Part shown: in pieces, positions 27,684 through 37,272 of the stretch
Numbering within the stretch: the first letter of the stretch is position 1
How the letters are laid out: every line of letters starts with the position of its first letter
DNA from: a virus
Virus record (IMG/VR): IMGVR_UViG_3300017760_000007
Coordinates: 1 to 52,592 of that record
Length of the DNA: 52,592 bases
Direction: 5' to 3' (one strand)
Notes under the pieces: model-generated
What the model saw: the letters and a program-made list of their open reading frames with translations, nothing else
The model's database searches: none
Told to the model about the DNA's origin: nothing
Made by a program: the position numbers and the translations under genes

Positions 27684-29204
27684 TTAAGTAAGAGATGTTC
27701 TTCTCCATGCTCTCACTACTTGATATGGTTGTAAGAGTGAGAAAGAATCAGTACCACCATTATTATTACCACCTGTATAGTTGGTGTAATAATCCGGGCC
27801 GTCATACGTTGCTCTATCTGGGTATTTACCATTTTTAGTATAGGCGTTGGGATTATTTGCTCTCGAATCTGATATACTGTGTCTATGTCTAGGCATTTGA
27901 GAAAGATTCAATGTGTGATTATAATTACCACCACTATTCACATTCTTAAATGCATTTCCAGTATTTGAATATCCACTTAGTGCCTTTCCCTGTGCATATC
28001 TTTCCCATGTGCCAGGGAAGCCAAGATTTGTGGGTGTTGTATCACCAGATGTCAAATAAATCGAGTTTACTGGATATATGAGATCAAATATGGCAGTCTG
28101 TCCGGTGGCTGTTAATCCCTCTGCTGAACTAGCAGTTGCTGTTAGTGTTCCAGTAACTTCTGCACTAGCTAAAGTAGCCTTACCGCTTGTGGCTAATGTA
28201 GTGAATCCACCAGTACTTGCTGTAGTTGCACCAATTGGAACATCGTTTATAGAAGAAAAAGTAGCACCACTTCCTAAATCTGTAGCTACCGCACTTTTCA
28301 CAGCAGACAAGGCAGCGTCTGTTAATCCATCTGCTGAACTAGCAATTGCTGATAATGTTCCAGTAACAGTTGCACTAGCTAAAGTAGCCGCACCGCTAGT
28401 GGTTAGTGTGGTAAATGCACCAGTGTTTGCTGTGCTTGCTCCGATTGGAACATTGTTTATTGCACTATCTCCACCACCAGTTGCTATTAGCGCAGTAAAT
28501 GAGCCAGCCGCTCTATTTGCCGCATCGCCACCACCGATTGTTGTGTTAGTTATTGAACTATTATTTCCACCAGTTGCATTAAACGTAGTAAACGAACCAG
28601 TACCCGCAGTACTAGCACCAATATTTACATTTTCTATAGTACCTGTAGATGCACCAGTGCAGTCTAGTTTTGTAAATTTACCAGTGCCTGGATTAGTATT
28701 ACCTACAGTTACTCCATTGAAGACACCGCCATCTACCATAGAAACTGGTATAACTATGTCGGTAGATCCCTGAGAACTAATGTTACCGTCTCCACCTACC
28801 TGTAACGAAACATTACCTTTCGAGAATCTTAAATTAGCATGAGTACTATTTGTTGCCATTGACCAAGTATTGGTTTTATCAGTACCAGAAGTCATTTGAA
28901 CAACACTTTCGACATTGCCACTATTAACTGTCTGATTCACATATAGAACACCCTCAACATCTGTGTTCTTTTTTACCTTTAAGTCAACACTACCCGATGT
29001 ATCTACTATATCAAAAGTAGCTTCTTTACCTGCACTTAGACTGAAGTCACCGTCAATAGTAACATCACCAGTGTTGGAACTACTTTCGCCTGATCCGAAC
29101 GTAACAGATTTTTTAGCAACATCAATTAACTCATTGGTTCTTTGTCTCCAATCACCAAATGTGTTTGAGTTTGTTATGTCTGCTAGACTAGATTTTTGTG
29201 TCAT
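27684..29204 (-). CDS. 506-aa short-fibre/tail-pin protein with collar-type C-terminus
   Basis: Modular fibre protein. The N-terminal part (about residues 1-150) is beta-rich. About residues 170-375 are tandem GxFTTLxATG repeats (INNVPIGASTANTGAFTTL, INDVPIGATTASTGGFTTL), partly as near-identical 142-base DNA repeats. The C-terminal domain (DLIYPVNSIYLTSGD, NLGFPGTWERYAQGKALSGY, LNLSQMPRHRHSISD, LLQPYQVVRAWRRT) matches the gp10/gp12 tail-collar C-terminal family of phage tails. In T4-like phages these domains sit at the baseplate rim and contact the cell. The start overlaps the stop of the upstream 60-aa gene (ATGA). I call it gp10/gp12-like rather than one or the other; the length is close to T4 gp12. 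Confidence 0.8.
   Translation of the reverse strand: MTQKSSLADITNSNTFGDWRQRTNELIDVAKKSVTFGSGESSSNTGDVTIDGDFSLSAGKEATFDIVDTSGSVDLKVKKNTDVEGVLYVNQTVNSGNVESVVQMTSGTDKTNTWSMATNSTHANLRFSKGNVSLQVGGDGNISSQGSTDIVIPVSMVDGGVFNGVTVGNTNPGTGKFTKLDCTGASTGTIENVNIGASTAGTGSFTTFNATGGNNSSITNTTIGGGDAANRAAGSFTALIATGGGDSAINNVPIGASTANTGAFTTLTTSGAATLASATVTGTLSAIASSADGLTDAALSAVKSAVATDLGSGATFSSINDVPIGATTASTGGFTTLATSGKATLASAEVTGTLTATASSAEGLTATGQTAIFDLIYPVNSIYLTSGDTTPTNLGFPGTWERYAQGKALSGYSNTGNAFKNVNSGGNYNHTLNLSQMPRHRHSISDSRANNPNAYTKNGKYPDRATYDGPDYYTNYTGGNNNGGTDSFSLLQPYQVVRAWRRTSLT
28109..28250. repeat. Direct repeat copy A (142 bases) in the collar-protein gene
   Basis: Begins CTGTTAATCC and ends in the GGAAC-x-TCGTTTAT segment. 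It matches copy B at 28319-28460 with scattered mismatches, at a period of 210 bases. It encodes the GxFTTLxTSGxATLASAxVTG fibre repeat. Confidence 0.85.
28319..28460. repeat. Direct repeat copy B (142 bases) in the collar-protein gene
   Basis: Second copy of the repeat at 28109-28250, in the same orientation and frame. A further shorter, more diverged series of the IGAS..GxFT motif continues to about 28700. Such in-frame repeats allow length change by recombination. Confidence 0.85.
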
Positions 29205-29383
29205 TTTGATATCTCTTTAACTGTATTCTCTAATAATGTCATGGCAGATTCTAATTTCTCTATTCTCTGCTCAAGACTCCTTAAATATTTAGCTTGCTCT
29301 CTTTTGGCAATTGCTTTATGATAAGCACTTGCATCAGTATTAATAACGCCAACGCCACTATCTGATTTCACAAAAGTTTCCAT
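29201..29383 (-). CDS. Small coiled-coil protein between DUF4815 and fibre genes
   Basis: 60 aa. The N-terminal half (SGVGVINTDASAYHKAI) is followed by a charged heptad-like helix (YLRSLEQRIEKLESAMTLLE) typical of a short coiled coil. I recall small proteins of this design at the same position in marine T4-like genomes, but without a known function. CAGGATAAT precedes the ATG. The stop overlaps the next start as ATGA, and the upstream DUF4815 gene ends 2 bases away, so it is clearly part of the operon. It could be a trimerisation or assembly factor linking the two neighbouring proteins (inference). Confidence 0.8.
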   Translation of the reverse strand: METFVKSDSGVGVINTDASAYHKAIAKREQAKYLRSLEQRIEKLESAMTLLENTVKEISK

Positions 29384-29385
29384 AA

Positions 29386-32300
29386 TTATCCTGTCAACGC
29401 TATTGCTGTTATGCTATACAAATGAGGGAATAAATTAACATCGGGTGTTATATCTCTCAATTCTGGTGGCTGTAGTTCTGCCGAATTGCTATGTCTGAAT
29501 ACTATTTTTAACTGGAAAGTATTATATTTAGGCGGAACTGCGCTTTCAGCTAAATCATATTCATAATCTCTATAATCATAGATGTTACCAGATATAGAAA
29601 ACTCTTTTGGATTAGAAAGAACAAGTTCTTCCCAAGCACTTACAATTTCAGAGTTGTCCTGTCTAACAAATCTAGAATATACATCAATCTCAGTGCCAGC
29701 AGGCCTATATGCACTTAATCTCACCTTCAAACCTTCGGCGGGCAACTCGTCTTTTAGAATAACTTCTTTAGTGACCCAAGTAGAAGTATTGTCCTCATCA
29801 TCAGTTATCTTATACTCGTAAGCATTTATACTTGATAATTCCGAATCAATAATAGGCGTGACTGCTTGAAAACCATTGTTGTTCAAAGATGCTCTTAAAA
29901 CAAAGTCTTCTGAATCGCCATTTCTCAATCTTTCACTTTTACTAGTAATTCCTTTAGGCTCATCAAGACAATATATATTTGAACTTTTCTCAATAGTCTT
30001 ATCGGAAATTAAATCAGCACCACTTTTCTTGAATAATTCAATATCCGTAGATGTGTTAGAAGTATTATCCACCATAATTTCTGACTGGAAGTATGACAAC
30101 TTTTGCACATCTGTACTAGTGATCGTTGCTGATGCTCCACTGGTCATACCATATATCTTATGAGAGTTTTCTCTAGCTGTACCATTATGCCCAGGTAATG
30201 TTGTGCTATTACCAGTTCCTGTTGCAACAAATATAGTTCCAACTTGAGGAATGACACTACCTGGAACACCAACCTCTCTCCATGCCGTTGTTCTATCAGC
30301 GCCTGCATCACCTAAATTAGTGATAGTATATGTTTTACCTGCTATAAATCTATTCGCTAGATCATCACTAAACACGCTGTTGGGTAAATTATCAATAAAA
30401 TTAGTTGCTGTAGCAGAACTATTTTTAAGATGTATCTTAGATTGTTTTCTAGGATTGTAGTAAGAAACCTCTCCATAGACACACAATTGAACATTAACAT
30501 TACCTGTTGTGAAGAATGGAGTATCTATTAAGATGTCTGTAGTACCTTCAGTAGCACCATCAGAAAAGTTTTCAATCTGTGCAACAATTTTTTCATTTGG
30601 ATCATCGTTTGCAACAATAAACAAGTAGTCGCCATCAGCAAATGGGAAATTATCAGTACCTAAACTAACTGCTATGTTTAGTGTTGTAAGTTCTCCTGGC
30701 TGAACAACAGCAGTTGTTATGTTTCCAGATTCCGGCAAGATGTAAACAGACTCATCATTTTGGAAATGAAGAGTTTTTCTGGTGTTTACTCCACCGCTAT
30801 TAGAATCACTCGCCGTTACTTTAGCGTTGTCTCGTATTGTCAAAAACTCAACATCATTAGGAACTAAATCAACAGTACCAGAAGATTCTGAGAAGTTAAA
30901 TCTATTAATACAGAACTTGAGGTCTTCGTCTTGATAAGATTTCCAAGCACTATCGTTTGTTGAAGTGAATAATACACCGTCACCCCAGTCATTGACTACT
31001 GGCAATTGAGATGCTACAGCACCCTTAGACAAACTTGTTGATCCAACCTTAGCTGTAAATATCAAATACTCTGGCGAGTTACCATCTGGAATGACAACAA
31101 AACAGTATTCAGTATCCGCTTTCAATTTAACAGGATTGTCAAATGCAAATTTTGTTGCAGAAGTACCATTTGCAGACACCAATACATCTTGACTCTCTAG
31201 GTGTTTAACGCCAAATGGTAAAACTTTTGATGTTGGATAGCCATTGAGAACTTCTCGTAACTGTAGTGTCACACCAACTGAAGTATCCTTTCTCTTGAAG
31301 TACACATCAACATCACTAATGAAAGTAAAGTTTGCTCCATTTGTATCTGAGGACTTAATTCTAAATGTTTGTGCAATAGGATCAACAGTTTTTACTTGGA
31401 ACTGTCTTTCAATTATGTTGGTAGAAACATCAAAATCAACCGTTCGTGTTGTGACATTAATTTCAGACTTATTGAGTGCAAAGTTGTATCCTCTATAAGT
31501 CGCTTTAGCGTAAGAAGTTGATGCTGATTCTATTGAACTGTATTGATCAACATCTACAATCTCTAAATCATTTTCACCAACAAAGAACTTACCTGCTGGC
31601 ATCTCAAAAACTGCCCTTAGTTGTCCTTTACTGTTTGTATATACAGCTTTACCCTTTACTCTTCTTTCGGTTCTTAAACTGCCGAATCTATATCTACCTG
31701 TCTGATATCTAGCACTACTTCTTCTACCACTAGTATTATATTTTGCCAAATCTTTTAGAGGAATTACGTCATCATTAACATCAGTTTCGTCAAAGAAGAA
31801 ATAGTGTCTAGTATTTGGTCTTAAACCTGCAACAAAAATTCTTATTGCTGTAGATGGAAGATATGGCTTCATTCTAACATCAGTTACAAAATTACCGAAT
31901 GTTTGCTCTTCAGTTCTTGGTGTAGCCGTTAAACTCTGCATCTCTATACTTTCTGCGAAGTTTTGAGTACGCACCGTTCTAGTTACATTTCGTGTTCCTC
32001 TGCGGCCAGCACTTACTTCCACTTGTTCTCTTGCCCAAGATTGGTTAATAAGTCTTGGATCACCAACTGTTCCCTTCTCTCTAGTTAAGGGCATAAATTC
32101 TTGAATACCATCAACCAAATCCAATAAAGGACCTTGTAGATCAATATCAAAATTGACAGCAGGGTTTTGAATGACATCTCTGTCAGAACTAAATTTAGGA
32201 TAAATGTCTGCTTGACCCTGATAACTATAATAGTTAGATACACAACTTCTAAAGTTTGTAGCATATGGTTGATCAATAATTTTAACTCGTGTTGCGTCTG

Positions 32301-35253
32301 GAACAAGAGAAAGAATATCATCAAAGCCAGTCTCGGCAGTAGACACATTAGCGTTTACGAGAAGTGTTGATGCAGGATCTATCTTTAAATCTACAGGGAA
32401 CTCTCTGATTGCAGGCATTGCAACAGTTCTAGTTTCATCAATCGCCGAACTAAATTCTGGATCAAATAACTGCGCTCCACGAAATGACTGAAACTTATCA
32501 ACTAGAATACCGTTTTTGAATCTTTCGTTGCCATCAGCATTTCTTACGATCAAAGATTTTGCTTGAACTTCAGCAAGAGATAATTGAACAATATTAGAAA
32601 GATTCTCGACTTTCATCTCAAGTTCTTCAATATCTTTCATCGTGTAAGTCTTATTCTTTTTATCCAAAACAGTAATTGGGTTTGAACCATTAACTTTAGC
32701 AGTGTTGCCTGGTACAAATATAGAAGAAATAGGATACTGTCTATCTAGTTGTGGTGCTTGAGGCGATTCAGACTCATCACCCTTAACAATAGATATTTCT
32801 CCGTACTCATTTATAACAACACTATCAGTTCTGGATAGAGTGTAATTGTATGTACTGTTAATAACACTAGAGTTTCCAAATAATGTTTTACCTAGCACTT
32901 CAACTTCAGATGATAGTGAGTCAGCGTATTCTAGGGTTCCACCATTACCCACTAGAGAAGTGGCGGCTCCTGCATTTGCTCTGCTATTAGCAGGGTCAAC
33001 GATATTTCTTTTATACGGTCTCATATCATAAGAATCTAAAAGACTATATAAATCTAAACTTTTTGATGAGTAGTCATTGATCAGATGTCTTAAACTTGTT
33101 ACACTAGAGTAGCTACTAGCAGTTAAATAGCCGTTACCATTTGCACTACTTCTAGATAGATACTTGAACTCAACCAATAATATAGCATTATCTGCTACTG
33201 GTTCTTCTCCAGATTTTAACTGAATATATGATAGGTCATAATGTGTATCTGTCTGATTATTTACAAGCCTAAATTTAGAAGTAACATCTATGATGTCAGC
33301 ATCTGGTGTACTCTTACCCTCAGATGCATCGGTTAATCCAACACTAACCAATTGAATAGTATTTGGTACACCAAGAGTGGCTTTTTTATTGGTCAGATCA
33401 AACTTGGTATATACCATAGCATTTTCTTCAGCTAAAGTATCAGCGGCAGTGTCCTTAACTACTTCTTGATAATGTACAACAGCAGATGCTGGCGCACTTG
33501 AACCAAAAGTAACTGTCATTGAAGTGAACCCAGAAGCATTTGGAGAAGTGTTCATCTGGACACTTGATGCAGGGTATATCAGATCATTGTTGATGGCAAA
33601 TATAGTACTTGCGTCTGCAATTGGTTGCGTAATGAGAGTTGCGGGTATAGTAACAACTCTATCAACAGTTTGTAAGTCAACATCTGTACTTGTTTTTGCC
33701 CTTCGAACTAGATTAGTATCTGTGATAGAATTTAAGTTGCTTTGACCAGTTTTAAAAATGTAACAACCCTTTGTTCGCTCTTGTAAAACTCCACCGTTTG
33801 TTAGTGTAACTTTTGATGCTGTGGCGATATTAAATCCACCCAGTAAAGTTGGAGCATTTGGAAGAATGTGAGTTGGTACAGCAGTTGAACTTTTTACGAT
33901 GTTAAAAACATATATTCTTCCGGGCTCAACACTAGCCACATTACAAGAACCAACTTTTTGAGTGCTAGAATATAGAGCCATCTTTGGATATATCACATTA
34001 GGCTCTAAATTAAAATCTATAACTGCTTGTCCTGCCGCCGAATTAAACGTAAAGTATTGACCATAATCAACACTAGTTCTTTGTGATAGTTTAGTTTTGG
34101 TAGTAGTAACAGGATCAATATTAAGTTTCTTCGTAGTCACATTAGTAACTTCTCTACCAAAGACATACGCTTTACCTGGTTGTACTTCTGCTTGAGCAGT
34201 AGTAATCTCTTGATCGACATCATTCGTACTTGTCACGGTGTTAAGTGAAGTCGCTAAACCATTGACAACATAGTTACCAGATTCTTCATATGTTCTTCTT
34301 GCAAGTTCGTCACCGATAACATTAAACTCAGTGAAGTTTCTTAGTCGAGTTGCATTACCATCAACATATCTAATTAAAGCAAAAAACTCTGCTGGCTCTG
34401 ATGCAGTTGCCACTGAAGTTAAAACGGGTACGAGTTGTAATCTGTCTGCTCCAGGTGCGTTCTGGTTATTGAATCCAGTTGCATTATCTAAAAGACTACT
34501 ATCAAGATTAGAGTCAATTATATTTTCATTAACAGCGAAACCAACAGATACGTTTTCTGGCGAATTAGTATATCGAGAAACAATAACTAGTTGTCTTTCA
34601 ACAAATATGAAATGCCCTTTTTGATATATGACACCCTCTTCACAAGACACACCAAACGAATCACCTGCGTAGTCGTCACTAGAGTTGTCAGCAGTAAAAG
34701 TGACATTAACATTATCGACCTTTACTTGTTCGAATACACCGCTACCATTATCTGGTTTTAGTAAGTTTAATTTTTCACCTTTGATGAATTTCTTTTGACC
34801 GGTTTCTAAATTAGCATTTAAGTAATTAATAAAAAATGTTTTTAGATTAGGTGCTTGAGTTTCGAAACCACCCAAACCCTTTACAATTTCTGCTCGTATG
34901 TTACTTGATTGACCTTCAAGAATAAATCGACTAGTCGATCCAAAGTTTGCGTCATTAGTATCAGTGATCTCAAACTCATCATATATTGATGGGTCAGTAA
35001 ATCCAACCTGATCTTGAAGTTTGATATATTTTAAATCACTTCTAGAAGTCAAGTTGATACCACTAATGATAGTACCTTCTTTATATACATTTGACCCAAA
35101 CCTTTCTACTTGCTTTTGTAGAATAGTTTGTAGCTGAGTTAATTCTCTCGCTTGAACAGCCCTAGATGGTTTAAACAAAACACGGTTAAACTGTTTTGTT
35201 TCGTCAAAATCATCGTAGTACGGATCTACATTTAAGTCTTTGTTGATACTCAT
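29386..35253 (-). CDS. 1955-aa DUF4815-type baseplate/structural protein
   Basis: The largest gene in the window. The N-terminus has the DUF4815 signature: VDPYYDDFDETKQFNRVLFK, SRAVQARELTQLQTILQKQ, ERFGSNVYKEGTIISG. This is followed by the domain's PGKAYVFGREV strand (about residue 360). A short predicted helix (MKDIEELEMKVENLSNIVQL, about residue 880) separates N- and C-terminal halves, the latter beta-rich (FFVGENDLEIVDVD; IAQTFRIKSSD at about residue 1300). A Y-x-I module lies at about 30195-30345 (GKTYTITNLGD ... VGTIFVATGTG). DUF4815 proteins occur beside baseplate wedge genes in marine T4-like phages, where gp9/gp10 would be in T4; their role is not established. AAGGAAAAGAG precedes the ATG. 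Confidence 0.85.
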   Translation of the reverse strand: MSINKDLNVDPYYDDFDETKQFNRVLFKPSRAVQARELTQLQTILQKQVERFGSNVYKEGTIISGINLTSRSDLKYIKLQDQVGFTDPSIYDEFEITDTNDANFGSTSRFILEGQSSNIRAEIVKGLGGFETQAPNLKTFFINYLNANLETGQKKFIKGEKLNLLKPDNGSGVFEQVKVDNVNVTFTADNSSDDYAGDSFGVSCEEGVIYQKGHFIFVERQLVIVSRYTNSPENVSVGFAVNENIIDSNLDSSLLDNATGFNNQNAPGADRLQLVPVLTSVATASEPAEFFALIRYVDGNATRLRNFTEFNVIGDELARRTYEESGNYVVNGLATSLNTVTSTNDVDQEITTAQAEVQPGKAYVFGREVTNVTTKKLNIDPVTTTKTKLSQRTSVDYGQYFTFNSAAGQAVIDFNLEPNVIYPKMALYSSTQKVGSCNVASVEPGRIYVFNIVKSSTAVPTHILPNAPTLLGGFNIATASKVTLTNGGVLQERTKGCYIFKTGQSNLNSITDTNLVRRAKTSTDVDLQTVDRVVTIPATLITQPIADASTIFAINNDLIYPASSVQMNTSPNASGFTSMTVTFGSSAPASAVVHYQEVVKDTAADTLAEENAMVYTKFDLTNKKATLGVPNTIQLVSVGLTDASEGKSTPDADIIDVTSKFRLVNNQTDTHYDLSYIQLKSGEEPVADNAILLVEFKYLSRSSANGNGYLTASSYSSVTSLRHLINDYSSKSLDLYSLLDSYDMRPYKRNIVDPANSRANAGAATSLVGNGGTLEYADSLSSEVEVLGKTLFGNSSVINSTYNYTLSRTDSVVINEYGEISIVKGDESESPQAPQLDRQYPISSIFVPGNTAKVNGSNPITVLDKKNKTYTMKDIEELEMKVENLSNIVQLSLAEVQAKSLIVRNADGNERFKNGILVDKFQSFRGAQLFDPEFSSAIDETRTVAMPAIREFPVDLKIDPASTLLVNANVSTAETGFDDILSLVPDATRVKIIDQPYATNFRSCVSNYYSYQGQADIYPKFSSDRDVIQNPAVNFDIDLQGPLLDLVDGIQEFMPLTREKGTVGDPRLINQSWAREQVEVSAGRRGTRNVTRTVRTQNFAESIEMQSLTATPRTEEQTFGNFVTDVRMKPYLPSTAIRIFVAGLRPNTRHYFFFDETDVNDDVIPLKDLAKYNTSGRRSSARYQTGRYRFGSLRTERRVKGKAVYTNSKGQLRAVFEMPAGKFFVGENDLEIVDVDQYSSIESASTSYAKATYRGYNFALNKSEINVTTRTVDFDVSTNIIERQFQVKTVDPIAQTFRIKSSDTNGANFTFISDVDVYFKRKDTSVGVTLQLREVLNGYPTSKVLPFGVKHLESQDVLVSANGTSATKFAFDNPVKLKADTEYCFVVIPDGNSPEYLIFTAKVGSTSLSKGAVASQLPVVNDWGDGVLFTSTNDSAWKSYQDEDLKFCINRFNFSESSGTVDLVPNDVEFLTIRDNAKVTASDSNSGGVNTRKTLHFQNDESVYILPESGNITTAVVQPGELTTLNIAVSLGTDNFPFADGDYLFIVANDDPNEKIVAQIENFSDGATEGTTDILIDTPFFTTGNVNVQLCVYGEVSYYNPRKQSKIHLKNSSATATNFIDNLPNSVFSDDLANRFIAGKTYTITNLGDAGADRTTAWREVGVPGSVIPQVGTIFVATGTGNSTTLPGHNGTARENSHKIYGMTSGASATITSTDVQKLSYFQSEIMVDNTSNTSTDIELFKKSGADLISDKTIEKSSNIYCLDEPKGITSKSERLRNGDSEDFVLRASLNNNGFQAVTPIIDSELSSINAYEYKITDDEDNTSTWVTKEVILKDELPAEGLKVRLSAYRPAGTEIDVYSRFVRQDNSEIVSAWEELVLSNPKEFSISGNIYDYRDYEYDLAESAVPPKYNTFQLKIVFRHSNSAELQPPELRDITPDVNLFPHLYSITAIALTG

Positions 35254-35271
35254 GTTTTATTCTCTTTTCCT

Positions 35272-37257
35272 TTAAAAGTCAAACGTGAACTTTATCGTTT
35301 CATTCTTGTCTGGTGATCTTGGTATTGGAGAAAAATCTATAAAGTGTAGAAGTTCCCCACTGTATGGGTCTAAAGACCCATGCACAACTGTGTCTGCTAT
35401 CATATTATTTATAAACGTAATAGATGTAGGTAATGTTTTAACGTAGAATTTACCCGGCATAAATCTATTACTATGTCCACCATCATAGTCTACTACAAAA
35501 ATGCTAGTGACATTATTCTCATATTTCACTTCGTGTATTCTACCACGAATTATTTCTAGACGATAGTCATATCCTGCTTCTGTTGTATCAACCGCATCTC
35601 TAGCAAAAGACAGCTTTGCGTATAGAGTAGAGTCTATTTCAGCAGTTCTTTGAGAAACAAAAATGCTACCAACACTTTCTGATGTTGCTCCTATCAACGA
35701 CCATACATTAGTCTCAACATTTCCTTTATCGACAATAGTATATGTTACTCCGTCAACAGCATCTTGTATATCAATTGTCTCGACATACTGTTCAATATAA
35801 TTGTTTTCCTGTCCACCATTTGCTAATGCACTACCACTAATGAGAGCCCCACCAACATCATTTATCTGTAAGATGGTTCTATTATCAAACTCATGCGACT
35901 CGTTTTCAGATGGAACAAATGGATCGCCTGTCGATGAGTCAGTGAAAGTAGGGTTCTTTAAAAGACCAACCATAGAGTATGTATTACCATTTGGTATTGC
36001 AGGTCTTTCTCCATTGAAAACAGAAACCAAAGTAATTTTACTTGTAGCCATTTCGTTAATCGGGTCTGAACCATGACCACCCTTCGGAGAAACGATTGCA
36101 CGAAGAACAGTTGGATTATCCAGTACTGATGTGCTACCCTTTAGATTCGGTGGATAGATAATATTTGCTTCTGCGTATTTGTATTCTGTTCCTCTAGTTT
36201 CAAACCCAATAGCTACAAGAGTTCCAAATCTATCCAGTTTACCATATGCTTTACATCTAGTACCAGTTAATGTGCTAGGAGTAACATCGACTTTCACAAC
36301 TAATTGATAAATCTCTTGAGCGTTAAACGTGTCTTCAGTTTCAATATCCAATACAATAGAGTTAGCCGCAAGAAGAGTTCTAGAGGCTTTAACTTCATAT
36401 AACTTACCATCGTTGATACCACTCTTTGCTCTTAGATACATATTTTTATAAGCGTCATTAGATATGTAAAGTGATCTACCAGAAACAACACTGGTGCTGA
36501 CCACAACTTGCTTAGTTTTTCCTGTTACCAATGACGCATCTGGATTTTCAATCTTAACATCAGACGCATCATGTATTGATGTTGCAGGACCGAATAGATA
36601 CTGATTGAACTGACTGGGCCGAGTGCTTTCTATTACAATTCTAGAAACAGATTCTTCTGCATTAGAAACAACATTGAAATCACCATAGCCACCAGAACCT
36701 TTAGTAAATTCCGAAACAGGTAGACTCCCTGATGTTCTATAATCAATGGCATCTTGTGCTGTAACAGTAAACATAACGTGCCAGACATATCCATCAGAAC
36801 CAGTAAAGAAGCCATAGCTTTCTGGATCAATTTCTGCGGCAATATCTCTTGATACTGCTCCATTATTATTGTCGATACATTTTAGAATGATATAATCATT
36901 TCCGTCAGCTACCTGTACACTGACAATCATGTTAAGTTTTTCGACATCTTTTGTATCATCGTAAGCATCATAGACTCTTCCCTCTTCCCACGGGTTGTCT
37001 AAGAACATATATTTCGCTTCATTGGTCGATCCAGTACCACCGACTCCTCTTGTGGCAACATCTATTCGTTTACCAAATACTATTTTTCTCTGAAAGTCTC
37101 TTTTTGAGACCTGAGTATTTGTGATTGGATCAACACCTAAATTTTCAGTTTTAGTAATACTTCGAGACGCCACGGCGTAGTAGTCATCAGTCTCTAAACT
37201 GTCAACTAAGTTTTTGGTTACGCCTACTCTAAAGTTTTCTGTTATAATTTTCGTCAT
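35272..37257 (-). CDS. 8: Baseplate wedge protein gp8, enlarged
   Basis: T4 gp8-type wedge subunit. Signatures: an N-terminal TENFRVGVTKNLVDSL; GSDGYVWHVMF at about residues 153-163, equivalent to DGYVWEYLF of T4; GGHGSDPINEM in the middle; and a C-terminus YSGELLHFIDFSPIPRSPDK with a final ETIKFTFDF that matches the T4 gp8 ending. It is 661 aa against 334 in T4. Part of the excess is a Y-x-I module at about residues 501-541 (GVTYTIVDKGNVETNVWSLI, VGSIFVSQ) and another SH3-like stretch. The gene lies between the YHYH-like and DUF4815 genes, in the expected wedge cluster. AGAGGATCG precedes the ATG. Confidence 0.85.
   Translation of the reverse strand: MTKIITENFRVGVTKNLVDSLETDDYYAVASRSITKTENLGVDPITNTQVSKRDFQRKIVFGKRIDVATRGVGGTGSTNEAKYMFLDNPWEEGRVYDAYDDTKDVEKLNMIVSVQVADGNDYIILKCIDNNNGAVSRDIAAEIDPESYGFFTGSDGYVWHVMFTVTAQDAIDYRTSGSLPVSEFTKGSGGYGDFNVVSNAEESVSRIVIESTRPSQFNQYLFGPATSIHDASDVKIENPDASLVTGKTKQVVVSTSVVSGRSLYISNDAYKNMYLRAKSGINDGKLYEVKASRTLLAANSIVLDIETEDTFNAQEIYQLVVKVDVTPSTLTGTRCKAYGKLDRFGTLVAIGFETRGTEYKYAEANIIYPPNLKGSTSVLDNPTVLRAIVSPKGGHGSDPINEMATSKITLVSVFNGERPAIPNGNTYSMVGLLKNPTFTDSSTGDPFVPSENESHEFDNRTILQINDVGGALISGSALANGGQENNYIEQYVETIDIQDAVDGVTYTIVDKGNVETNVWSLIGATSESVGSIFVSQRTAEIDSTLYAKLSFARDAVDTTEAGYDYRLEIIRGRIHEVKYENNVTSIFVVDYDGGHSNRFMPGKFYVKTLPTSITFINNMIADTVVHGSLDPYSGELLHFIDFSPIPRSPDKNETIKFTFDF
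35406..35413 (-). promoter_or_regulatory. Possible internal late promoter before the DUF4815 gene
   Basis: An exact TATAAATA on the minus strand inside the 3' end of gp8, about 150 bases upstream of the DUF4815 start. The match is good but it lies in AT-rich coding DNA, so chance is possible. Confidence 0.4.
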
Positions 37258-37272
37258 TTCTTTTTCGATCCT

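Noticed and set aside
28078-28773. 231-codon open frame on the plus strand opposite the collar-fibre gene
   Set aside because: It is antisense to a repeat-rich, Ala/Thr/Gly-coding gene; the Pro/Val/Ala-rich translation mirrors those repeats, and the minus-strand frame has a recognisable C-terminal domain.
35406-35413. Other isolated TATAAATA-like matches inside coding regions
   Set aside because: In AT-rich DNA such octamers occur by chance; apart from this one, listed at low confidence, only matches in intergenic gaps at gene starts were kept.
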